Shown here: positions 23,448 through 33,096 of the stretch, piece by piece
Layout of the letters: every line of letters begins with the position of its first letter
Position numbering within the stretch: the first letter of the stretch is position 1
Assembly: GCF_000384155.1 (NCBI RefSeq)
Contig: NZ_KB913031.1
Span: forward strand, 310,001-374,000
DNA: 64,000 bases
Direction: 5' to 3'
From: Methylophilus sp. 42
GTDB taxonomy: Bacteria; Pseudomonadota; Gammaproteobacteria; Burkholderiales; Methylophilaceae
The notes under the pieces: model-generated
Seen by the model: the letters and a program-made list of their open reading frames with translations, nothing else
Databases searched by the model: none
What the model was told of the DNA's origin: nothing
Made by a program: the position numbers and the translations under genes

Positions 23448-25145
23448 ATGACGATGCTTTCAAGTACTTTCAAAACAGGGATTGCAAAATACTTTTCTGT
23501 ACCGGAAACACAAACCAAGTGGATATTGGCAATTTCGTTATTCATTATGGTGACGGGCAACCTTTCCCTTTGCCAAAACTTGCTGAAAACATATCCAGTA
23601 AGTTTCCATAACCTACCTTTCCTGGCCTCTCTAATAACTTTCTTTTTTGCGACGATCGCTATCGTCTTTCAGATTCTTTGCATTGGCAGAACAACAGCAA
23701 AATGGATATTAGCCATATTGCTGATTGTTGCCTCTATCAACGCGTATTTTATGGATAGTTTTGGTGTGGTCATCGATCACACTATGATGGATAACGTAGC
23801 GCAAACTGACTTTAAGGAAATGCAAGGATTAATAAGCATTGAACTCTTGCTTAGGCTAGTTCTATTAGGCTGCATACCAGCCTACTTGGTCATCAAATTC
23901 TTTCCCAAAGGGTTGGCCTTCAAACAAGAAGTCAAAGGTCGACTCAAAGCGATTTCTGTTCTTGTGTTAACTGCCATCGTAGTCGTGGCACCATTCACTG
24001 CAGGTTATGCTTCGTTCATTAGAGAGCATAAGATTGTAAGGTTTTACGCAAACCCCACTTACTCCATTTACTCCGCTTACAATTACCTGAATCAAGAGGC
24101 AAAAGTTTACGAAGCACGTAATACAGTGCTCAAAACGATTGCTGGGGATGCAGTAAAAACCTCAACTACGGGCAATAAACGTAAGTTGATGATTATGGTG
24201 GTTGGTGAAACAGCTCGCTTTGACAGATTCTCACTCAACGGTTATCAGCGAATTACCAATCCCAACCTTGCAAACGCCAATGTGATTAGTTTCGATAACG
24301 TGTCCTCTTGCGGTACGTCCACAAGTGTTTCTGTGCCATGTATGTTTTCTTCTCTGGGTAAGAAAAATTACGATAAACAGGCAGCATTAAAGCAGGAGAA
24401 TGCCATTGATGTGCTTGCCAGGAATGGCGTCGATGTATTGTGGAGGGATAATAACTCCGACTCCAAAGGCGTTGCCTTAAGAGTTAAATATCAAAACTTC
24501 CAGTCCACAACATTGAACCCAGTCTGCGATCCAGAGTGCAGGGACATCGGCATGCTGGATGGCCTTGATAAACATATTCAATCTAAGAATGATAAAGACA
24601 TTTTGATCGTGCTGCATCAAATGGGAAACCATGGCCCTGAGTACTTCAGAAGATACCCCGCTGCCTTTGAGAAATTTAGCCCGGTTTGTAAATCCAAAGA
24701 GCTAAAAGATTGCACCAAACAGGAAATAGACAATTCTTACGACAATGCAATTCTCTATACAGATTACTTTTTGTCAGAGGTCATCAAGTTTTTAAAACCC
24801 TATGAAGAAAATTATGATGTTGGGATGATGTATATCGCGGACCATGGTGAGTCGCTCGGAGAATACGGGATGTATCTGCATGCAGCACCGGTGATGATTG
24901 CACCCAAAGAGCAAACTAAAATTCCACTGATAGTTTGGACTGGCAACTCATCTGCCTTTCCAGAAAACCACTTAAGGCAACATAAAAGTGCCGTGCTTAG
25001 CCATGATGATGTCTTCTGCTCATTGTTAGTAGCGTATGATTTCCGCTCCAGTATGTGCACGCCATACATGGAGGCTGCCAGACATCTACATAACTCATTA
25101 GACCATGATGCAGTTGCGACTGATAATAAGGGAGTCTCAAGCTAA
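23448..25145 (+). CDS. eptA: Phosphoethanolamine transferase, EptA/MCR family
   Basis: A 565-residue inner-membrane enzyme: five N-terminal membrane helices (residues 20-190), then a periplasmic alkaline-phosphatase-fold domain. Seen are the metal-binding VVGETARFDRFSLNGY, the nucleophile Thr in SCGTSTSVSVPCMF, YIADHGESLGEYGMYLHAAP with Asp/His/His metal ligands, and several Cys pairs (NPVCDPECRD). Family members transfer phosphoethanolamine from phosphatidylethanolamine to lipid A, making the surface less negative. I cannot tell an EptA from a sister lipid target. Start ATG 23448 (or 23454) follows a Fur-box-like site. It converges on the recombinase genes with an 11-bp gap, near the island's right end. 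Confidence 0.88.
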   Translation: MTMLSSTFKTGIAKYFSVPETQTKWILAISLFIMVTGNLSLCQNLLKTYPVSFHNLPFLASLITFFFATIAIVFQILCIGRTTAKWILAILLIVASINAYFMDSFGVVIDHTMMDNVAQTDFKEMQGLISIELLLRLVLLGCIPAYLVIKFFPKGLAFKQEVKGRLKAISVLVLTAIVVVAPFTAGYASFIREHKIVRFYANPTYSIYSAYNYLNQEAKVYEARNTVLKTIAGDAVKTSTTGNKRKLMIMVVGETARFDRFSLNGYQRITNPNLANANVISFDNVSSCGTSTSVSVPCMFSSLGKKNYDKQAALKQENAIDVLARNGVDVLWRDNNSDSKGVALRVKYQNFQSTTLNPVCDPECRDIGMLDGLDKHIQSKNDKDILIVLHQMGNHGPEYFRRYPAAFEKFSPVCKSKELKDCTKQEIDNSYDNAILYTDYFLSEVIKFLKPYEENYDVGMMYIADHGESLGEYGMYLHAAPVMIAPKEQTKIPLIVWTGNSSAFPENHLRQHKSAVLSHDDVFCSLLVAYDFRSSMCTPYMEAARHLHNSLDHDAVATDNKGVSS

Positions 25146-25156
25146 GTGATTTTTGA

Positions 25157-26578
25157 TTATGTAGCTTCAGTGATGTGGCAAGTATTTAGGTCATCTTCAA
25201 AAGCATCCAAATATTTTTGTATCTGTACCAATATTTCAGTTGGTGATGCTCCAGAATTAAGCTCTCCTGAGAGTTGTTTTAAAGTGTTCTGAAATGACTT
25301 AACAATTCTTTTGGTATTGACTACATTCAATGTATTTTTGAAGTTTGTAACTTCTTCAAATGCGAGATTTATGTAAACATCGAGTGAAGCAAGATTTGAA
25401 TGGCCGGTAAATTGTTGAACAATTTGTTTAATAGATTCAACTTCAAGTAGAGCGCGTCTAAAGCTATTAGGGTTATCAAACTCATGTTGTTCAATTAACG
25501 CCACAAATAATTTGGTAATAAATCTATGGCGAAACATATGAGGGCAACATTTTTCTACTATACCAGCTGCTTTTGAAAGTATTGAGATTTCCTGAGTTAT
25601 GGTGTTTGAACGGAGTTGCTTTCCCGTTCTTTCACTGATTAACACATATCCATCATCTTCTTTGAATCCACAAGTTGCACGTATAACACTGCGCCTATTT
25701 TTTTCTATGAACTCAAGTAAAAATTTCGCATCATGACTAGCAATTGGAATCATTCTATGCGCTACAGTGCCGCTTCCTTTTTTTATAGTAATTAGATTCA
25801 GTAGTGGTTTAGGCATGCTTGCAGCGATACGAACACTTTCACAAGTTAAGTCAGCAACCTCTGAACGGCGACCGCCAGTGATTTCTAAAAGCTTCAACAT
25901 GAGGTAGCGTCTCTTCCGTAAGAATATGGATGAGCTTGTTGGAAGTATCACCTTTCTAATTTTATCAATAGCTTCTGTTCCAATAGGTAGCCGCTTTTTT
26001 TGAGGGTCTGGAGTAGGAAATGCGCGATGAGTCCAATATTTCCTTGTTGGCTTTCCTTTTCCGGTGAAATGATTAGAGCTGACTTGTTTAATATAAAACT
26101 CTTTTTCCTCGGCTTTAATTTGACCATTGCGACCGATGAAGTTCTCAAGTTGATAAAGCCTTCCTACACATGCTAAAAACTCGAGACAATTACGGCCGAT
26201 AGCGATTACCGAATTTGAGTCTCGTGCAAATAATTCTGGCTGACGCTTTCTTTTTTCAGCTTGTAGCATTTTGATAAATTGGCAGAAGTGATTATCTGTC
26301 AGGTTTATCAATGAAATTCTGTTGTAAAAAGCATATCTTAAAAGATGACTTATATTGGTAGCGTAAGTGAGCAGGGTCCCGCCGCGATTTCTTCTAGAGA
26401 GCCCTTTATTGTAAAGTTCTAATATATAAACGTTAGCCTCAAGACACCACGTCCCGTTAGGCCAAGATATCATTGGAATATTTGTTGCATCTTGGGGGAT
26501 AACTCGATGTTGCTGATCAACATATAAGGGAAGCTGAAATTTATTGTCTGTGCTGTTATAAAGCTTAGATTTAATCAT
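25157..26578 (-). CDS. Tyrosine recombinase (473 aa), last gene of the mobility module
   Basis: The C-terminal half has all catalytic elements of the tyrosine-recombinase family: Arg in LEITGGRRSEVADL, Lys in TIKKGSGTVAHRMIP, His-x-x-Arg in CPHMFRHRF, His in FTGHSNLASL and Tyr in DVYINLA. The N-terminal 170 residues contain the SAM-like DNA-binding part. It probably catalyses excision and integration of the island. It lies 12 bp after the helper-like gene and ends 11 bp from eptA on the opposite strand. The order of large, large, small and medium genes recalls multi-recombinase modules such as Tn554 TnpABC, RIT elements and, by architecture, Gamma-Mobile-Trio islands; which one is not decided. 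Confidence 0.88.
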   Translation of the reverse strand: MIKSKLYNSTDNKFQLPLYVDQQHRVIPQDATNIPMISWPNGTWCLEANVYILELYNKGLSRRNRGGTLLTYATNISHLLRYAFYNRISLINLTDNHFCQFIKMLQAEKRKRQPELFARDSNSVIAIGRNCLEFLACVGRLYQLENFIGRNGQIKAEEKEFYIKQVSSNHFTGKGKPTRKYWTHRAFPTPDPQKKRLPIGTEAIDKIRKVILPTSSSIFLRKRRYLMLKLLEITGGRRSEVADLTCESVRIAASMPKPLLNLITIKKGSGTVAHRMIPIASHDAKFLLEFIEKNRRSVIRATCGFKEDDGYVLISERTGKQLRSNTITQEISILSKAAGIVEKCCPHMFRHRFITKLFVALIEQHEFDNPNSFRRALLEVESIKQIVQQFTGHSNLASLDVYINLAFEEVTNFKNTLNVVNTKRIVKSFQNTLKQLSGELNSGASPTEILVQIQKYLDAFEDDLNTCHITEAT

Positions 26579-26590
26579 TTTTCATCTTCA

Positions 26591-27118
26591 TCACATTTTT
26601 AAGTGCGGAATGTTTCTGAGCGTTAACATGTCTAAAAGCTCTCTTTGCTCTTTTTTGCACAGGGCTTGAGTAGGTGAGTCAGATCGGCTGGCATAAACAG
26701 CCCCTTGCCGTAATGATTTTTCAAATGCTAAAGTTAAAAGTAAGAGATCATGTCTAATGGATTGCATTTCTTTTTCTAATTGTTGATTGACAAGTAGAAG
26801 TCCGGCTTTGGTTTCCTTATTAGGTTTTTTATTTGTATGTAAGCTTGATTCGAGAGCTAACAGTGCATTGATTCTTGACTTGTTTAGTCCCTCGTAGCCG
26901 CCATTTATAATTGAGTCTGCAATTCTTTTTTGAGTATTAATTGATAGGCTAAAGATTCCTTTAGATGTATTTGAGAATTTTGCTAAGGCTCCTTGAGATT
27001 TTAAGGCTGTGTTTAGTTGCTGATCATGAATATACGTTTCTGGATGATTGATAACCTCCCGTAACAGGCTTGATAGTGCCAACAAGGATTGATTACTTTT
27101 TTCAATACGTTTATCCAT
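26591..27118 (-). CDS. Helper-like protein of the recombinase module (175 aa)
   Basis: A charged all-helical protein: QSLLALSSLLREVINHPETY, then NSLHTNKK-type turns and a C-terminal coiled-coil stretch (QLEKEMQSIRHDLLLLTLAF). No catalytic motif or membrane span. It overlaps the upstream recombinase by 8 bp and is 12 bp from the downstream one, so it is made with them. Size, helical content and position match accessory proteins such as TnpC of Tn554, which adjusts orientation and efficiency of transposition, but I see no direct sequence proof of homology. Confidence 0.6.
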   Translation of the reverse strand: MDKRIEKSNQSLLALSSLLREVINHPETYIHDQQLNTALKSQGALAKFSNTSKGIFSLSINTQKRIADSIINGGYEGLNKSRINALLALESSLHTNKKPNKETKAGLLLVNQQLEKEMQSIRHDLLLLTLAFEKSLRQGAVYASRSDSPTQALCKKEQRELLDMLTLRNIPHLKM

Positions 27119-29243
27119 TGAATTTCTCCAGGGGGCTTTCTTTAACTTTTATTGCAATGCGGAAAGATTGTCCATCTGGTGTCATGAAGAATATTGGTTC
27201 AATTTCAATACGACCTGCTAGTAAAAGTTCTTCTATGTATTCTTGCAATTCATCACTATCGAGAACAGAAAACTCTCTGGTGCCAAAATGTTTTTCTATA
27301 ATGTCTGCTAATGCTTTACTTTCCATTGGATCTGTCCTGATGATTTCACTGCCGAATTGGGCTTTTGATGCACGAAGAACATATCCAGGTGTAGATTCAG
27401 TTATGTAATGATAAAGATGCTCAATGTCTGTATGGCCCAGAAACCAGCGTAGTGTCTCCATCCCACCAAAAGAATTTCCCCAGAAAAATAACATTGCAAA
27501 GAAGCGACGTAATTGATGCTGTCGCATGTAATAACGTTCACCTTTATCGTTCAATCCAGTTTCAAAGTAATCACAAAACAAATCTAAATTTGAGTTGTAT
27601 TTCTTAGTGTCAGCTGGTCCCGGAGCGCCTGTATGCATATTTGGATATGAAAAAAGCTCTACCTGGCGATTGCTGGCTCCTATATCCTTAAGGCGCTTGT
27701 GGAAGTATTCTAGTAAATCAATCATCTTCACTGCTACAGGAGGGATTGGTCTAGCTTCCTTTTCTCTAATTTCACCTATACCAGACTTTCCATTATCAAA
27801 AATTAGATTTCTTTTTTCTAAATCAACTGACCTTCCAGCAATTAATCCAAGTAATTCAGCTTGTCGACGAGCAACTAAAGTCCCTATACTGAATTGAATT
27901 GCCCCAAATAGAACTCTGAGAACTTCAAATAGTCCTTCATTATTTCGTAATCGTTGAAAATACTCAGCCGAAGTCAGTCGCGCGCTATGCCCATGCCTTG
28001 ATTCAAATGGACTAATTAGCGTTCTGAGGTTCCAAGTGCTGACACCCATTGCCTGAATTTTGGGATCTAATAGGGGGCGTATATCATTGTTAATTGAGTA
28101 TGTGAAGCAACTTACACCCTCTTTTCTTGCAGCTTCAATTACAGCAATTGCACTGTCAAATATTTGCTTACCATTGGACAGGGTAAATTCAATGGCTTGT
28201 CTTAAAGACTTAAGAACAATTTCATTTGGCACAGTTTTGAAACGACCTGCTTCTTTCAAGCTGAATTTATCATGACTGAAGGCTGGGTCGGTTGCATTGA
28301 GTGCAAGAATTGGAGCTGGTAAGCCAATTTCTTTGAGTTGACCAAGTGATCTAATAGCTGAGCGATATGCTGACCACTCCTTGACGCTCATGGTCTCTTC
28401 CAAAGTTGTAGTGACTGATGCTCTGGGGTATTCCTTCACATAACTATTAATTTGATCGAAAAGTAATTCAGGTGCTTGAGGCTTAGATGTAAATGCACGA
28501 ATTGAGTTTGGATAGATTATTTCAAATAATTTTTCATAATCAGGTGAGAATCGATAACTCTCAAGGCGCTTTTTGGTTCGATAATCAGACTTGTAATAAC
28601 CTTTACTCCATAGTATTGCTCTTGCATAAATAATCTCTTGCTTATCGAGTTGAAGCATACAGTCTTGCTCATCAGGTATATCAAGTGCTAGCTCAGAATT
28701 GTTTTCAATGAGTGCATTCAATTCAATAATGTTCGCTTCTGAAATTTCTCGTTTCAAAAACTCGGTGAGTTTGATTGGTAACTGATAAATGCTCGTTGAT
28801 GTTTCATTTGAAGATGCTAGTTGCGCGAGTAAATTGAAGATATCATTTTCAGTTACATTCATTAGCCCGTATTGGGACAATTTGAATTGACCAGCATTTA
28901 ATAAAAAATAATCGATTAACGAAAATACCCTTCTACATGAGTTATAAGCAGAGCTAATTGATATTAATTTCCCACCGGTTATGTCCGAATGACTCTGAAT
29001 GCAAATCCAACATTTAAATAAATCTAGTAGCAGTCTATTCGTCTCATCTGTCAACAAACTACCGTTTTCAAGTTTTAATCTAAAATCAAGCGTACAGAAT
29101 TCTGACTTACCAAAATCAAGAATCCAAACTTCAGCATCAAATGAGACAGTAAGAAATGGACAATGACGATACTCCTGAAAGCGGTCGCCATTGATAGACT
29201 CCAGAAAACTAAGCTCTTCTGGCCACAATTTATTACTTTGCAT
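27111..29243 (-). CDS. Large tyrosine recombinase (710 aa)
   Basis: Catalytic residues lie in the last 300: Arg in GTLVARRQAELLGL, Lys in FDNGKSGIGEIREK, His-x-x-Arg in RQHQLRRFFAMLFF, His in WFLGHTDIEHLY and the Tyr in HLYHYITES. The first 400 residues are an extended helical region unlike simple phage integrases and probably bind DNA or partner recombinases. ATG 29243 overlaps the upstream gene's stop by 11 bp. It is probably an active recombinase of the island. The size is typical for the second member of trio-type systems (Tn554 TnpB is about 630 residues). Confidence 0.85.
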   Translation of the reverse strand: MQSNKLWPEELSFLESINGDRFQEYRHCPFLTVSFDAEVWILDFGKSEFCTLDFRLKLENGSLLTDETNRLLLDLFKCWICIQSHSDITGGKLISISSAYNSCRRVFSLIDYFLLNAGQFKLSQYGLMNVTENDIFNLLAQLASSNETSTSIYQLPIKLTEFLKREISEANIIELNALIENNSELALDIPDEQDCMLQLDKQEIIYARAILWSKGYYKSDYRTKKRLESYRFSPDYEKLFEIIYPNSIRAFTSKPQAPELLFDQINSYVKEYPRASVTTTLEETMSVKEWSAYRSAIRSLGQLKEIGLPAPILALNATDPAFSHDKFSLKEAGRFKTVPNEIVLKSLRQAIEFTLSNGKQIFDSAIAVIEAARKEGVSCFTYSINNDIRPLLDPKIQAMGVSTWNLRTLISPFESRHGHSARLTSAEYFQRLRNNEGLFEVLRVLFGAIQFSIGTLVARRQAELLGLIAGRSVDLEKRNLIFDNGKSGIGEIREKEARPIPPVAVKMIDLLEYFHKRLKDIGASNRQVELFSYPNMHTGAPGPADTKKYNSNLDLFCDYFETGLNDKGERYYMRQHQLRRFFAMLFFWGNSFGGMETLRWFLGHTDIEHLYHYITESTPGYVLRASKAQFGSEIIRTDPMESKALADIIEKHFGTREFSVLDSDELQEYIEELLLAGRIEIEPIFFMTPDGQSFRIAIKVKESPLEKFNG

Positions 29244-31536
29244 AGATTATCTTTTCCATCCAGCCTGGATTAGAGTTTTGCTTTGCATAATCAAGATATA
29301 GCTTCAAGTCTGGTCTTTGCGTGATTAAAGTTTCGATATGATTAATTAGGTAATAAGCTATTTCCGACCAATATTTAGCTTTTGCATTGACAGTACTTTT
29401 GGCTTGGTCAACTGCTTGCATTAAGCTAAATAACACTGTCAAAATTTCTGAATTGACTCCAAATACTATTTCTTTAAAGATGCTCTGCTCAGTAAAGTTG
29501 TTGCTGTTCTGGATAGCTGGGTTTGTAGGTTGTTTCAAAGCATGTGTTTTCAAGAATTCATCGACTTCATCAATTGTTTCGAAACCACTTGCTTCAAGCA
29601 TAAGGTCACTATCTTTCATTGCATGAATTACTATTGCTGCCTGAAATATACGAATCCATCGTTCTTGGAAAAAATCTAGAATTGGCCTTGGAAGATACCG
29701 GCTGATGAGCCTTATGTCTAACTGGGTGTGTCCCAGAGCTTTAGACATTTCACTGAGACTTCTAGTCTCAAGATATACCAGAACACCACAACTGGCTCTT
29801 AAAGCCGGGAGGCTGAACCTAAGAGCATATTTAAGGCGCTTCTCATAGTCTAGAGAGGATGTATTTGCTAAAGATTCCGCAAATGATTCAAATCTCAGTG
29901 AAGTATCGCTTGCTAACCTTTTAATTCTTGCTGGGTAACTAAAGCCACGTTTACATGTTAATAATAGGTATCGCCAATTATCATCATTATTCTTTTTTAG
30001 GTGGTTCCGTAAGCTGGTAGTTAAGTCAATCATTTGCTGAACAATAAATGTTGTTTTTAGATTTAAATGAATGATTTGTTCAGCAAGTAAAGGCCCTTTG
30101 CGACTTTTGTAGCTAATCAAGTTATAGCCGTTATCAGACTTCACAAATCCAACCAATTTTCCATTTTTGTCAAAGAGTTGCAGCTTCTCTAAGAAGGACG
30201 GTGTTATTTGTGGGTGATTAGCAATCAAGATAATGCAAAAAGGTAAAAGTGCCCCTGTGATAGGTAAGCCTAATTCGTATGCAGTTTGAGGTAACGGGTT
30301 CGGAAGAAAAAGATGCGCGTTATTTTTTTTATCTACAATATGTCCATGATGGAAATATGTAGATGCTGCATTTTTTAAATGATCAGGATTAAAACGATCA
30401 ATTAACCATGAGTTTTTATTTGTTTTATCACTCTGACCAATCTTAACTACTTTTCCTAAGGTGCTATTTTCTAATCTTAATGTGTATCTTACCCATATTT
30501 CATTTATAGCCCATTCGGCCCATGTTATGGCAATATCTAAATCAGCTTTTATATTATGAAAGAGAAGGTGCATAGCTTCTTCATCAGTTGCATGCAAAGG
30601 AATGTCAGTTAATAGCTTTTGACTGACAAGATACCCTTCATCAGCAATTTTTATATTTTTGCTCGATTTTGGACCTTTTTTAAAAGGGATTGAAGGGATC
30701 GCTCCATAAGGTTCCGCAAATAAATCTGAGCGCAATAAATATGTATTTAGGAACGGAAGAATTGAACCGTTCCAGCGAGTAATCAATGTGTTGACCTTGA
30801 CTCCGCTTGCATACCCCTCCTCAAAATAAAATGTTAGAAATCTTCTTAGAAAAGGACCCATAAAATGGGGGTCTTGGAAGTTCCTCTCATTTAGAGGTTC
30901 CTTAGTCTGACGTATAAAATTAACAAAAGACTTGAGGCCATGAATTCTATCGGCTCCACTGGCGCTGTAATATAGCGTGCAAATGTCGTACAGTTTCTGT
31001 GTGAAATCTCGCCCAAATTTTTCGTAAATGCCGTACAAGGGTGCCCAGTACTCTGCACTTTCTTTATTTGAACATTTCCAAGCATTCCATAGCCAAACTT
31101 TTTCTTCATTTAATTCAAGCTTTTCAAATTTTTCAACACAACTGATTGCATCTAAGGAAGGTTTGGTCAGGTGAAATTTCAAACTAGGAAAGGGGTATGA
31201 ATCGAATAGTTTTTGGGATTGCTCACAAAGCCTGGATAGAATACATAGATATGTATAAGTTGTTTGATTAGTTATTTCGAATATTTTTTTCGAGTATAAA
31301 GCCCCAGCATATAGGCAGATTATTTCCCCAAAGGCCGGGCTTTGCAGAATCGAATCATTTAATTTTCGATTAGTTATTTGCAAAAAGCATTCAAGCGTAC
31401 GTAAAACTGGCTTAGCTTTTGCCTTGTAAGCAACGCCCAATTCCACATTGTGGTGGGCCTCCTCTAATTTATGCAGGACATGTAGATTGATTGCCAAAAA
31501 GGGAAAATCTATGTTTGCTCTTGCGATATTGATCAT
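29233..31536 (-). CDS. Recombinase-like protein (767 aa) with degenerate catalytic site
   Basis: First gene of the module; ATG 31536 is preferred over TTG 31542. The C-terminal part keeps the fold and some motifs (RFSLPALRASCGVLVYLETR, KALGHTQLDIRLISRYLP with Tyr), but the Box I Arg is replaced (ILIANHPQITPSFLEK) and the His of HxxR is Pro. It should therefore be inactive in strand cleavage and act as an architectural or targeting subunit, or use another arrangement. The long N-terminal 500 residues are AT-rich, helical and unassigned. Overlap with the next gene implies a complex with the two active recombinases. Confidence 0.75.
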   Translation of the reverse strand: MINIARANIDFPFLAINLHVLHKLEEAHHNVELGVAYKAKAKPVLRTLECFLQITNRKLNDSILQSPAFGEIICLYAGALYSKKIFEITNQTTYTYLCILSRLCEQSQKLFDSYPFPSLKFHLTKPSLDAISCVEKFEKLELNEEKVWLWNAWKCSNKESAEYWAPLYGIYEKFGRDFTQKLYDICTLYYSASGADRIHGLKSFVNFIRQTKEPLNERNFQDPHFMGPFLRRFLTFYFEEGYASGVKVNTLITRWNGSILPFLNTYLLRSDLFAEPYGAIPSIPFKKGPKSSKNIKIADEGYLVSQKLLTDIPLHATDEEAMHLLFHNIKADLDIAITWAEWAINEIWVRYTLRLENSTLGKVVKIGQSDKTNKNSWLIDRFNPDHLKNAASTYFHHGHIVDKKNNAHLFLPNPLPQTAYELGLPITGALLPFCIILIANHPQITPSFLEKLQLFDKNGKLVGFVKSDNGYNLISYKSRKGPLLAEQIIHLNLKTTFIVQQMIDLTTSLRNHLKKNNDDNWRYLLLTCKRGFSYPARIKRLASDTSLRFESFAESLANTSSLDYEKRLKYALRFSLPALRASCGVLVYLETRSLSEMSKALGHTQLDIRLISRYLPRPILDFFQERWIRIFQAAIVIHAMKDSDLMLEASGFETIDEVDEFLKTHALKQPTNPAIQNSNNFTEQSIFKEIVFGVNSEILTVLFSLMQAVDQAKSTVNAKAKYWSEIAYYLINHIETLITQRPDLKLYLDYAKQNSNPGWMEKIIYAK

Positions 31537-31566
31537 TGTCAATTACTTTCACGTTGGAGGTGTCCA

Positions 31567-31610
31567 TATATACTATTGATGTATATAAATAAAAGTCATA
31601 TTGACAATAT
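31567..31610. promoter_or_regulatory. Two dyads at the right island end, upstream of the recombinase operon
   Basis: TATATAC (31567-31573) and GTATATA (31581-31587) around a 7-bp spacer, then ATATTG-A-CAATAT (31598-31610), 20-60 bp from the island/comM junction. They may be recombinase binding sites, an operator of the recombinase promoter, or both. Confidence 0.45.
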
Positions 31611-31630
31611 TATAAGAAAAGCTAAACGTT

Positions 31631-32545
<915 letters not shown>

Positions 32546-32590
32546 TTCGCACTCCTGAATATTGGAATGCCAACAATTGTAAATTAATTT

Positions 32591-32839
32591 TTACTTCTTG
32601 GCTGGTTGAGCCTGTTCCAGCTGGCTGATTTTTTCTTCCAGTGTTTTCAATTGTTGCTGGGTACGTGCCAATAATGCTGACTGAATATCGAATTCTTCGC
32701 GTGAAACAAGTTCCATTTTGGTGAGCGCGCCCTGAAATAGTGCATGCAAATTGGTTTCTAGCTCTGAAATGGGGCTTGAATCAACTAGTTGTTTGATTTT
32801 AAAAGATAATTCTTTAATTTTTTCATTGGTAAATAGCAT
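32591..32839 (-). CDS. ubiK: UbiK (ubiquinone biosynthesis accessory factor)
   Basis: ATG 32839 follows GGAG at good distance (AAGGAGTGCTTACT). The 82-residue product begins MLFTNEKIKELSFKIKQLVD, has a helical core (LETNLHALFQGALTKMELVS, REEFDIQSALLARTQ) and a C-terminal coiled coil ending EQAQPAKK. This is the UbiK/YqiC/BMFP family, a trimeric membrane-associated factor that assists the UbiJ-containing ubiquinone-synthesis complex under aerobic conditions. It lies 45 bp upstream of the comM 5' part and on the same strand, the usual neighbour in betaproteobacteria. Confidence 0.88.
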   Translation of the reverse strand: MLFTNEKIKELSFKIKQLVDSSPISELETNLHALFQGALTKMELVSREEFDIQSALLARTQQQLKTLEEKISQLEQAQPAKK

Positions 32840-33008
32840 AGTAAGCACTCCTTTGCACAATATTTTAGCATGTATAGCAGGGTTGAAAATATAATTACCC
32901 CAATACAATAAGTTCATAATTAATAAAAAACAATTTGTTATTATGTTTTTTTAATAATTAGCTTTATATTTTAATGTTAATTATTTGATTTTATTAGTTT
33001 ATATAGGT

Positions 33009-33024
33009 TGGCACGTGCCTTGCT
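33009..33024 (+). promoter_or_regulatory. Sigma-54 (RpoN) promoter of the ammonium module
   Basis: TGGCACGTGCCTTGCT has the consensus TGGCAC-N5-TTGC with the exact spacing of the -24 GG and -12 GC. It lies 73 bp before the torF-like start codon, giving a leader of about 60 nt. Implies nitrogen-limited activation by an NtrC-type activator. Confidence 0.85.
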
Positions 33025-33096
33025 TTGTGGTCAATGTTGTTTCATTCTCGTTTACAACAATTCGATCAAAGATTTTCACAGAGAGAGGACTCATAA

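Larger units (their letters stand above)
3243..31630. mobile_element. 28.4-kb genomic island inserted in comM
   Basis: The limits are set by comM: codons for DEL end at 31631 on the right and codons for PEF begin at 3242 on the left, so all 28,388 bp between are foreign. No target duplication is visible. The ends share a short imperfect inverted repeat (TTTTGCTTTTTA at the left, TTTAGCTTTTCTTA read inward from the right). The right end carries four coupled recombinase-module genes. The left third and right quarter are visibly AT-richer than the flanks. Cargo: HTH genes, peptidase, Ubl/E1 operon with sigma factor, and metal-efflux and stress genes. comM is a known insertion hotspot in other bacteria (for example AbaR-type islands, which use a different, Tn7-like machinery). 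Confidence 0.93.

Noticed and set aside
23429-23611. 60-aa ORF at the start of eptA in another frame
   Set aside because: Overlaps the eptA coding sequence and the Fur-box-like site; no family signature.
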